From Chaetoceros tenuissimus (Eukaryota; Bacillariophyta; Thalassiosirophyceae; Chaetocerotales; Chaetocerotaceae), in contig BLLK01000050.1 of assembly GCA_021927905.1 (NCBI GenBank), positions 1 through 31,955 on the forward strand: DNA of 31,955 nucleotides. Direction: 5' to 3'. The notes beneath the pieces are model-generated. The model was not told the origin of the DNA, did no database searches, and saw only the letters and a program-made list of their open reading frames with translations. This document shows positions 8,301 through 16,466 of the stretch, piece by piece. Every line of letters begins with the position of its first letter. The stretch's first letter is position 1. The translations under genes were made by a program, and so were the position numbers.

Positions 8301-9747
8301 CATTGCGACTCAACCAAGTCACGTCAAGCAAATCATGGGAATACAGAGTGAGGAATGGACCGACGACAGTACTTTGGCAGTAGTAGCAGCATTAAGAGAG
8401 GGAAGGACAATCACAATCTTTGGTGACGGTTCTGTGAAGGACGGCAGAGGCAGCCACGCCTATAGAATAATACCACATGACAATTTGGATGATGATAAGG
8501 GAACATTGACAGCTGGAGCAGTAACTAATGGGGACCAGAGGTGTATCACCTCCCTCAGAACAGAGCAGATGTCACAACTAGGAGCTCTATATACAATCCT
8601 TGCTATAGCAGTCACAAATGATGTAACAGACTCAAAGTCAACATTCCTTTTTCGCTATGACAATCAAGAGAGCCTTCGACGGGTGAAATTAGTCCATTCC
8701 TTTTACACAGATGCATCACCCTTCGCAACTGATTACGACGTATGGGCAGAGATAACGAGAGTGTGTGAGAGATTCCCACATATCACCATAGAAGAGTCTT
8801 GGGTAAAAGGGCATCAGGATGACGACACAGAAGAAGTTTCCATCGAAGCACAGCATAATATAGACATGGATGCACTGGCAGAAGCGCATCGTGAATCAGA
8901 TGAAATAATGCCAATAGCACCATTGTTCTGTAGTGAACGAGCGCAGATTTTAATGGACGGGATTGCGGTTACTCAGGGATTCCACCACCAATTACGGGTG
9001 CATTTATTAGGAGCCAACCTGAGGCAGTATATCAAAAGTAAGACCGGCTGGTCCGATAACGTATTCAACACAGTCAACTGGCAAGCGCTCGAGCGGTACC
9101 TCAAGGCAGTATCTTCAGGAAAGCGAACCAACATTATCAAAGTGCAGCACGGATGGCACCACACCTGTGAAAGAGATGCCATGTTCAAGGAGTCCAGCAA
9201 TTTCCAATCAGGTCACACAAGCACATTCTGTCCATTTGGGTGTGGTGAGAGCGACTACCGCTGGCATTTCTTGCGATGCACAAAGTCACCAATATCCAAA
9301 GAAGCAACAAATGAGACAAGGAAACTTCGTAATGTATTCAAACGATACAAAGTATACCGTGAGATGCAAAGTGTAATACTACAACGAGTGAAGGCCACGT
9401 TACAAAGCCAACAAATTGTACCTATGCAACTAGATGACCATACAGATCCTTTGCTCCAAGAAGCACTGGATGAGCAAGACACATTAGGGTGGGATCAATT
9501 CCTGCTCGGGAGACAGTCCAAGCGCTGGGAGGAATTACAGCACAAGGAATACTCGAGACTGGCTGCGCAGTTACCAGCAAACTCATCACTCCCTGCACAT
9601 TTTAAATCTACAGTACTATCCAAAATGACAGTTGAGACACTTTTGTCACAACCACTAGAACGCATCAAAGAATGGATCGCCACATGGAAGGCTTCTAAAG
9701 CTTACATAGCACCAACACTTATCACAACATATTTCCAAACAACATAA
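5371..9747 (+). CDS. LINE-like retroelement polyprotein: reverse transcriptase + RNase H + zinc knuckle
   Basis: The most likely element start is ATG 5371, giving 1458 residues. The open frame itself continues upstream to 5104. Residue numbers below count from 5104. Order of parts: charged helical N-region; a linker with VPWSVELAISKKAR (188-201), like the PWW-type linker that precedes RT in LINEs; RT motifs TAPGFSGL (413-420), D545/FD (motif A, DATGCFD), GIGQGSGEGPQ (607-617, motif B), FIDD (655-658, catalytic), and a PR-V-FGPMQYGG thumb motif (842-854); RNase H with D1108 (FGDGS), E1154, D1186 and GHQD (1236-1239); then Cys1376-x3-Cys1380-x7-His1388-x3-Cys1392. No APE or RLE endonuclease, gag, protease or integrase is visible. 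There are no internal stops, so the copy is young or under constraint. I saw no poly(A) tail or target-site duplication. Confidence 0.8.
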   Translation: MSPTERLMGDPIPLTWTQPSINANHPKQVESFVEELLVLHKKGRTMEALEAVEEKLQSNDPSVRLEGLKKVLSIEKRAMTEYITRATRKVLKPRSNIDVPWSVELAISKKARIAARKEWEKDKENDEAYTKWKELRIKYGKALVKAPELRKKMYNSMVEEMSYRMHCSEDSAIRAIYNCEVLRDLCAKNRTVLKGARGKTMTHILVGEPVESAKTQWMKITDSELIEDILLRFNEKHLQQSTISPFAHGPLRQILGEDGKGSQAFLDGLFDSEVAEEYGHLATATKLIIEELKMKEIGGEPAKFEWTFDEADYKEAFGKARLNTAPGFSGLNMHTLRAISTNKELRKIYAKVLELPFRYGFTYPRWEKTVQSLLMKELLPYVHRWRILELMEQDYNGVLKLVVGRKFAAHDQEFFQNKESYGAVKKKSAHDALNSVQNVLEYSRIMNSPIAIAPKDATGCFDLLRREIIKVIQESKGMPKEFGECVVQTLHGMERHIRLAGKLSKKSFKYNSSNNIGGIGQGSGEGPQDGNDMIGLLKDVHTKTTRGCTLLHPDGVQSLTRHGGGFIDDQIDVISLDTQSAAQEKESVEDILLKWQNLLNVSGGDLSINKCAVGFAQYEFVKSIKRDYVKMKSINENETQIELQPNNQLLQKEVLKRLEPNDREKYLGVRNALSGSNNDEFKARKSQVEEMAGRVSMSHISRQQAYMIHSIQYKPAITYPLQHTTFTTKQCKAIQVPMTNALLPKMGFNRHMPRAVVFGPMQYGGIAMIDIETEQIASHLESLVKDLRTDTLQSEERIIVLAAYQRYMGCGNHFLENDPKHWPYKPKQCKTTYIWNMIWKHGISIRSTQLWRPVSKYSNDEAIMDGIVRTALDRRGTPQHLTDDCIANANTVRIYLQVHFLSDMVTDGKIDIELFNVERQAITSKVYPHQDKPSIKANNDWKKAVRGAFIHGDMGIGRTFEDQVIGDESEPLNLQQYIATQPSHVKQIMGIQSEEWTDDSTLAVVAALREGRTITIFGDGSVKDGRGSHAYRIIPHDNLDDDKGTLTAGAVTNGDQRCITSLRTEQMSQLGALYTILAIAVTNDVTDSKSTFLFRYDNQESLRRVKLVHSFYTDASPFATDYDVWAEITRVCERFPHITIEESWVKGHQDDDTEEVSIEAQHNIDMDALAEAHRESDEIMPIAPLFCSERAQILMDGIAVTQGFHHQLRVHLLGANLRQYIKSKTGWSDNVFNTVNWQALERYLKAVSSGKRTNIIKVQHGWHHTCERDAMFKESSNFQSGHTSTFCPFGCGESDYRWHFLRCTKSPISKEATNETRKLRNVFKRYKVYREMQSVILQRVKATLQSQQIVPMQLDDHTDPLLQEALDEQDTLGWDQFLLGRQSKRWEELQHKEYSRLAAQLPANSSLPAHFKSTVLSKMTVETLLSQPLERIKEWIATWKASKAYIAPTLITTYFQTT

Positions 9748-9839
9748 ACCTCCTTCCCCTTTTTCATCCACCCAATAGGGCCGATGTAATGAAGTTGATA
9801 CTCATAATGTAGTGATTAACGTCAGTAAAGATTTTTATT
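9748..9839 (+). other. Junction between the LINE-like element and the DIRS-like fragment
   Basis: This is about 90 bp of AT-rich sequence after the RT stop codon (a CT-rich opening, then TTTTTATTATTAATATGG near 9832-9849). It should contain the 3' UTR of the LINE-like element. There is no poly(A) or simple-repeat tail and no visible repeat of the 5' boundary sequence. The end of one element and the start of the next cannot be separated by eye. Confidence 0.4.
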
Positions 9840-11079
9840 ATTAATATGGATTGTTGGGAAGAAGGATGCACCCAGTATTGTAGACACAGTTCCTCGTTTC
9901 AAGAATGACATTCGGTCTTTGTCATTGCTAATGGAGTCTCCTACTCCACCTTTGCGTCTGATTAGAGGAGAAAGTGTCAACAAAGCCATTTATGGTTTTG
10001 GTGATGCTTCCGGGAAAGGTTTTGGAAGTTCGTGGGAACTCAATGGAAACGTGGTGTTTCGTTTTGGTATTTGGGGAGATGACATGGATCTTACCTCGTC
10101 CAATTACAAGGAAGCCTCCAATGACATTAAGTCTATTGAGGCTATGGGCGAGCAGGGATTGTTGGACGGAACGGAAGTATTCTTTTTCACAGATAACTCG
10201 ACTGCAGAAGCTGTGTTTTTCAATGGAAGCTCCAAAAGTCCTCTCTTGTTTGATTTGGTCTTAAGACTACACAAAATCGAAATGTGCTACAAATGCAAAG
10301 TACATTTCATTCATTGCGTAGGCACTAGAATGATCTCTCAAGGCACCGATGGTTTATCCCATGGAAACTTGCTATCCGGAGTAATGGCAGGATTAGAACG
10401 TTACTCAAATCTTAAGACTTGGATTCAATCGTTTGTTGATGACTCTACTGAATTTCTTTCTCCAGAAGACTGGTTCAGACGTGGACATGATATTGTACCT
10501 AAGGAATTTGAAATCAACGTTGATGGAATCAAGCTTCCTAGAGTTAGAATGGGAACTTTTGTTTGGGCTCCTCCTCCGTGTCTAGCAGAAGTTGCAATAG
10601 AAGAATTACGCAAGGCAAGGCACAAAAGAACCTCGTCTCAGCATCTCTTCATTGTACCAAGACTCATGCAACCAACTTATTTGAAACATTTACACAAGGC
10701 TGCTGATCTCATTATCTCTGTTCCAGTGGGACACCCGGCTTGGCCCCAGTCTATGTTTGAACCTCTAACCATTGCTTTTGTTTTTCCTTTTCTTTCTCAT
10801 AGGCCGTGGCAGCTCCGGGGATCAGAAGGACTTCTGGATATGGGAAGATCTTTGCTTCGAATGTGGTCTGAAAACAACTGGGAAGACGGATCTGTTTTGC
10901 GGGAACTATGGTTGTATCAGAGAAGACTTGCCAGTATGTCGGAGAAGTTGGCATCCGAAGTGTTACAGGGTAAAAAACCCTCATCAGTTTCACATCAACC
11001 GTCCCGAAAACGACGAGGGTCTAGTTTGGGAAAAGAAAAGCGAGGCCGACAGGTTCCTAAACGCCAGAAAAGGCGATAG
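9840..11079 (+). pseudogene. DIRS-like RNase H region (RT lost)
   Basis: The frame is open from before 9840 to TAG 11077-11079. The coding match starts without a usable ATG (TTG at 9919; first ATG at 9931), which agrees with a truncated polyprotein. RNase H landmarks are FGDASGKGFGSSW (first Asp), YKEASN (Glu), FFTDNSTAEAVFFNG (second Asp) and THDGLSHGN-like QGTDGLSHGN (last Asp). After this comes PFLSHRPWQLRGS and a long helical segment, familiar from DIRS polyproteins downstream of RNase H. The C-terminus is strongly basic (about 10985-11076; many K and R) and overlaps the recombinase frame, so it may be a frame shadow rather than functional protein. Confidence 0.6.
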
Positions 11080-12342
11080 CCTTTCTTTCTTGTTTCAATG
11101 TGAATTTTGTTGGTACATTAATATCATGGGCAAATCAGCTTCAGAATTCAGTCCAACCCACTGTGATCTGATGTCATATTTTCGACAAGCGAATTTGGAT
11201 ATGTTTTGGTCAAAGGAGCCTAGTACAGTTGCTGGTTCTCTAAGTGCTTACAAACATTGCCATAGGAATAGAATGTTGAAAGGAATGCCTCCTGAGATAA
11301 TCCCTCAAGGCCCTTATCCCATAGGCGATCCGTATGGTATGGCTATTGCTGTAGATTTGTTGGTTCAGTCTCAACGCCCTGGAAAGAACTCCAAAAGTTA
11401 TACTCAGTATGATTCAGTTAGAAAACTTAGATCAGGTTATTCTAACTTCTTTGCTGCGACTCCAGTCTTCAACAAGGGCTTCTCTGGAACGGATGATACC
11501 TACAAAATTAAATCTAGCAAAGGTGCCAGATTCGATTATCTCTATGGCAAGACAGAATCTCAATTCTTTTCTTGGTTTATGCTTGGCATGAAAAAGCAAA
11601 TGGGTCAAATGGTAAATCAAGATATGGGTATGTCGATGGATTTGTTGTTGGCTATTTTGAGGCATTATGATCTTGAGTTAGAAGATCCAGACTTAGATCC
11701 AGACAGAGTTAGAACTATAATAGTTTGTGGAGCGGCTTTTGTAATCTTGTTTGCTGGAGCTCTTAGAGGAAATGAGGTACTTTACGTAGAACGATCTGAG
11801 CTAGTTAAATGGCGTCAGAAGGGCAGGACTGATAATGCAGATACAGCGCACGTAGTTGTATTATTGATGGGAAGGTTTAAGGCTGAAACTGGCACTAGAA
11901 ACTTCATGATGGCTCTAGCATATGAATCTGCAAGTGGTCTTGAAATTGGAAGATGGGTTCACCTACTATCTGCACTACTGAAAATGGAAGGTCTCAGCAA
12001 GAGTGTTGGACCAGCAATTTGTGATGCGGATGGCTCGCTTATTACGGCTCAAGAACTGAATGCAGAGCTTCATGATATGTTATTGGAAATACAAGCAAAC
12101 AGTCCGGAACTTATTGCTAGCACCATTGACGTCAAATTCAAGTATAGTATCAACAGATCGTTTCGAAGAGGAGCTACAACAAGAGCAAGAGAAAATGGAG
12201 TGAGAGAAGATACCATTTCCATCAATAATCAGACAAGTTGAAAGAAGCGGTGGAAGTATGCCCAATTTTAAAAAGGTTTGATCTTTACACTGAAATATCG
12301 CAAACTCTCGACTCACGTCTTCGGTTTTCTAAATCATTATAG
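10841..12342 (+). pseudogene. DIRS-like tyrosine recombinase, with late frameshifts
   Basis: The main frame reaches TGA 12239-12241 and is +1 relative to the RNase H frame, overlapping it by about 240 bp. Visible parts: a Cys-rich N-region (CGLK...FCGNYGC...PVCRRSWHPKCY, a likely zinc site); DRFLNARKGD and FQCEFCW; FWSKEPSTVAGSLSAY; the first catalytic Arg region VILFAGALRGNEVL; and RSFRRGATTRA near the end. The expected C-terminal Tyr is missing from this frame but present beyond it: VERSGGSMPNFKK follows in one frame (from 12237), and RFDLYTEISQTLDSRLRFSK in the next (from 12274), with a Tyr codon at 12286-12288 and stop at 12340-12342. Two small indels therefore inactivate this copy. There is no ATG at the frame's start; translation by frameshifting or from a separate message is inferred. 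Confidence 0.65.
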
Positions 12343-13044
12343 GTAGTGCTTTTCCTAACCATGTTAGGTTTTTCAACGGGTTTGTTAGCTCACTCAATTG
12401 AATGCTTTGGTCCTGCTTGCAAGTGCAGTCATTATATCTGTGCTCTGGACAATTACTGGTTCTCAACATCAATGACATGATAAGATGTTTGAGTCAGTCC
12501 GCCAGTGTTGTGTAGTCTGAATTAGATGATTAACTGGGGGGTAGGTCGTAGCTAGATAAGAAAGGACTTTCATCCGCTACTCTTGAATTGAGCACTCTCA
12601 AGTTTATTCTTGATAGATGCAAAGAAGGTAAAAGAATAGAGAAGGGGAAGTGGATAGTGCAATCCATGTTTGACTCTCAGTCATAAACCGACAGTCTCTT
12701 TCTCTGGTCGATGTTTACAAGAACTCTGTTCTTGAACTCAATAATTTATTATTGGGTTAAAGTCGCATCTTCTCCTTTCAAGTACGCAGATGCAAGGAAT
12801 TTTGAACCTTAGTTACTCCCCCGAGTTTCTTACCATGAGATATCCTTGGTTACAATTTACCCTTTGGACTATCTCAAAAGTAAGAGGGTGAGCCTTGCTC
12901 TCCCCCCTGCTTTGGTGCATCTCTTATTGCACTTTGGACTATCTCATTCGGACCTAGAGTATTTAGATTTAGTGAGTTAAACTTAAACCCGTAACTACCG
13001 TTATCATTTGATCATCACTGCATCCCATCGCACCTCGTAGAGTG
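12343..13044. other. Non-coding flank downstream of the DIRS-like fragment
   Basis: No gene is seen. CTTTGGACTATCTCA occurs at 12862-12876 and again at 12932-12946, in T- and C-rich surroundings. This could be part of the split direct repeats of a DIRS/PAT-type element or an independent duplication. The stretch runs into the 898-bp tandem array at 13045. Confidence 0.4.
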
Positions 13045-15733
13045 GAAATAAGTTTTGGAGGGTAAAATTTTCAAAGAGTGTCCAAAAAAAAGAATTATTT
13101 CAAAATTTCAAATATCATTTGCTGGTGGTAACCTATTTTTTTTTAATTTTTCTAATATGTTTTTTTTCCTAATTTTTCGGCAATCAGCTCATGGTGGTGG
13201 TGGTGGAGCAAAAGCCAGTTTTAGTTGAGCGAGAAAAATGAGAAGGGAGGGAGAGAAAAAGGAGAGGAAAAGGAAAACGAAAAAAGGAGAAGGAAATTAG
13301 ATACAAATTCAAATTCTAAATATGATATTCATAATATCATTTGTAAATATATTATTGTCCATTGCAAACCTAGAAGAGAAATAAAATATAAAGAAAACAT
13401 GCAATGTCAAAGTTTCACTCGGCTGAGCGATATCAATCAGTAATGCATCGCTTTTAATTTTAAAATGAGTATCGCAATACTGATATTGTGAATATTCAAT
13501 GAAAGCAAAATAAAGTGTGACGTCTCTTTTACTTTATTCAAGTTCTTTCTATTTGCTATTCACATCCATGTAATCTATCACATTTTGTAGAGCTGATGAA
13601 GCTCTTCGTCAGCTTTGATAGGATAGCAATACTGTCGAGGATCACTTCATCGCTCTCTCCCATACTTTTAATTTCTACATTTGGTGCAAGCACTACGTTG
13701 GTGTTATCTCACAATGCCACCAACATAAAAGAAAAATGTCATCCTAGGAATCCCAAAAGTAATGCATACTCATCGTCCTCAAGCAATCACTTTCTCCCAT
13801 ATGCAGCTATTTACATTCTCCATCGAGTGTAAGTACTACGTTCGTGTCATCTCACACTGCCACAAAGTGTCGTCCTCTACTAGGCAACCCGAAAGTATTA
13901 CCATTGTCTACTTTCATCGTCATCAAGAATTATGTATAGGGTTGAAATAAGTTTTGGAGGGTAATATTTTCAAAGAGTGTCAAAAAAAAAGAATTATTTC
14001 AAAATTTCAAATATCATTTGCTGGTGGTAACCTATTTTTTTTAATTTTTCTAATATGTTTTTTTTCCTAATTTTTCGGCAATCAGCTCATGGTGGTGGTG
14101 GTGGAGCAAAAGCCAGTTTTAGTTGAGCGAGAAAAATGAGAAGGGAGGGAGAGAAAAAGGAGAGGAAAAGGAAAACGAAAAAAGGAGAAGGAAATTAGAT
14201 ACAAATTCAAATTCTAAATATGATATTCATAATATCATTTGTAAATATATTATTGTCCATTGCAAACCTAGAAGAGAAATAAAATATAAAGAAAACATGC
14301 AATGTCAAAGTTTCACTCGGCTGAGCGATATCAATCAGTAATGCATCGCTTTTAATTTTAAAATGAGTATCGCAATACTGATATTGTGAATATTCAATGA
14401 AAGCAAAATAAAGTGTGACGTCTCTTTTACTTTATTCAAGTTCTTTCTATTTGCTATTCACATCCATGTAATCTATCACATTTTGTAGAGCTGATGAAGC
14501 TCTTCGTCAGCTTTGATAGGATAGCAATACTGTCGAGGATCACTTCATCGCTCTCTCCCATACTTTTAATTTCTACATTTGGTGCAAGCACTACGTTGGT
14601 GTTATCTCACAATGCCACCAACATAAAAGAAAAATGTCATCCTAGGAATCCCAAAAGTAATGCATACTCATCGTCCTCAAGCAATCACTTTCTCCCATAT
14701 GCAGCTATTTACATTCTCCATCGAGTGTAAGTACTACGTTCGTGTCATCTCACACTGCCACAAAGTGTCGTCCTCTACTAGGCAACCCGAAAGTATTACC
14801 ATTGTCTACTTTCATCGTCATCAAGAATTATGTATAGGGTTGAAATAAGTTTTGGAGGGTAATATTTTCAAAGAGTGTCAAAAAAAAAGAATTATTTCAA
14901 AATTTCAAATATCATTTGCTGGTGGTAACCTATTTTTTTTAATTTTTCTAATATGTTTTTTTTCCTAATTTTTCGGCAATCAGCTCATGGTGGTGGTGGT
15001 GGAGCAAAAGCCAGTTTTAGTTGAGCGAGAAAAATGAGAAGGGAGGGAGAGAAAAAGGAGAGGAAAAGGAAAACGAAAAAAGGAGAAGGAAATTAGATAC
15101 AAATTCAAATTCTAAATATGATATTCATAATATCATTTGTAAATATATTATTGTCCATTGCAAACCTAGAAGAGAAATAAAATATAAAGAAAACATGCAA
15201 TGTCAAAGTTTCACTCGGCTGAGCGATATCAATCAGTAATGCATCGCTTTTAATTTTAAAATGAGTATCGCAATACTGATATTGTGAATATTCAATGAAA
15301 GCAAAATAAAGTGTGACGTCTCTTTTACTTTATTCAAGTTCTTTCTATTTGCTATTCACATCCATGTAATCTATCACATTTTGTAGAGCTGATGAAGCTC
15401 TTCGTCAGCTTTGATAGGATAGCAATACTGTCGAGGATCACTTCATCGCTCTCTCCCATACTTTTAATTTCTACATTTGGTGCAAGCACTACGTTGGTGT
15501 TATCTCACAATGCCACCAACATAAAAGAAAAGTGTCATCCTAGGAATCCCAAAAGTAATGCATACTCATCGTCCTCAAGCAATCACTTTCTCCCATATGC
15601 AGCTATTTACATTCTCCATCGAGTGTAAGTACTACGTTCGTGTCATCTCACACTGCCACAAAGTGTCGTCCTCTACTAGGCAACCCGAAAGTATTACCAT
15701 TGTCTACTTTCATCGTCATCAAGAATTATATAT
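13045..15733. repeat. Three tandem copies of an 898-bp unit
   Basis: Units start at 13045, 13944 and 14842, each with GAAATAAGTTTTGGAGGGTA. Internal landmarks recur exactly 898 bp apart (13225/14123/15021 and 13596/14494/15392). Copies differ by only a few changes, for example GTAAAATTTT against GTAATATTTT at the start of unit 1, a one-base difference in the nearby C/A run, and one A to G change near 15532. Each unit holds about 134 bp, then a TIR-like segment beginning GGCAATCAGCTC (at 13179, 14077 and 14975), then a purine-rich tract of G and A. The third unit continues beyond the common end into unique sequence (ATATATGCCTTGG). Short ORFs repeated in each copy have no start or composition suggesting protein. 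Near identity indicates recent duplication, or an assembly artefact. Confidence 0.9.
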
Positions 15734-16407
15734 GCCTTGGTAGTAGCTACCTACATTGCAAACACAGTATTAGAACTTCTACAAAGAAGTGAAAGCAAGG
15801 ATCACAGAAGTTGGACACCAAGCTTATATAGACACTTCTTCCATTCTCATATATGTATTCTGTTATATGCCACACGCTGCAGTTCGGTTGGAACGTATTT
15901 CTGTATTCCACACGTAAGCAATAGTTCTTAGAGATATCGAAATAATTCTTCAAAACAATCGTGCTCATTTTTGTAATGCAGATATCTCTCTCTACTCGTA
16001 GGTTTATATCTATCTTCTCCAGATGATTGCAACAATCATCATGGCATCGTCAACTCGTTTGCTTTCTTGATATGGCCCTCCCATACAGGTCTCAAAGCAG
16101 TCATCCCCTCGAAAACAAATCCCTGAGACTTTTCTTTGCATCTGTGCACCATGATGCATATCTAAATGTAATGAGCTTAGAATAGAGTGTTAGAATAGAA
16201 CATGATGGAATGGAACATTTTCTTCGTGTTCAGTTCAGGATCATCGCTGATTTGAGTTGGATCGGTGTCAATCATAGTGTTTTAATTTAAAATGACATGT
16301 CAGGTCCGAGTGTTTTAATTCGTTGACAGTAATTGAGTGTCTGGCTAATTAGCCAAATACTTAAACCCCTCTTTGATTAAAACCCTCCACCAGCTGAGCT
16401 GATTGCA
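14975..16407. mobile_element. TIR-bearing non-coding element, copy 1
   Basis: The left end at 14975 begins GGCAATCAGCTCATGGTGGTGG. The right end, near 16387-16407, reads CCACCAGCTGAGCTGATTGC, an imperfect reverse complement. The body (about 1433 bp) aligns along its length with copy 2 at 16467-17948: the purine-rich tract, the GGCTGAGCGATATCAATCA block, the TTCGTCAGC block, the GGACACCAAGCT block, and the distal block containing ATTGAGTGTCTGGCTAATTA. The proximal 0.75 kb of this copy is what is repeated in the 898-bp array. No transposase is encoded. Confidence 0.55.
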
Positions 16408-16466
16408 AATTTTTCAGAAACTATTTTCGAATTTCGACAAATTTGTGGTGCTGGTGGAGAATTTTT

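Larger units (their letters stand above)
9840..12342 (+). mobile_element. DIRS-like tyrosine-recombinase retrotransposon, 5'-truncated
   Basis: Coding remains in the order RNase H then tyrosine recombinase match the DIRS group. The reverse transcriptase that should precede RNase H is absent: the coherent reading begins at about 9840 (WIVGKKDAPSIVDTVPRF), directly after the LINE-like element. The 3' coding end lies at TAG 12340-12342 after two small frameshifts. Terminal and internal repeats typical of DIRS elements were not identified with certainty; a 15-bp direct repeat about 70 bp apart occurs at 12862-12946. The copy cannot move on its own. Confidence 0.65.

Noticed and set aside
13225-15743. 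Three identical sets of short ORFs (72, 78 and 61-62 residues) in the 898-bp units
   Set aside because: The first has no ATG, all are low-complexity, and they repeat only because the DNA unit repeats. The equivalent part of the diverged copy at 16467 has frame-breaking indels, so there is no coding constraint.
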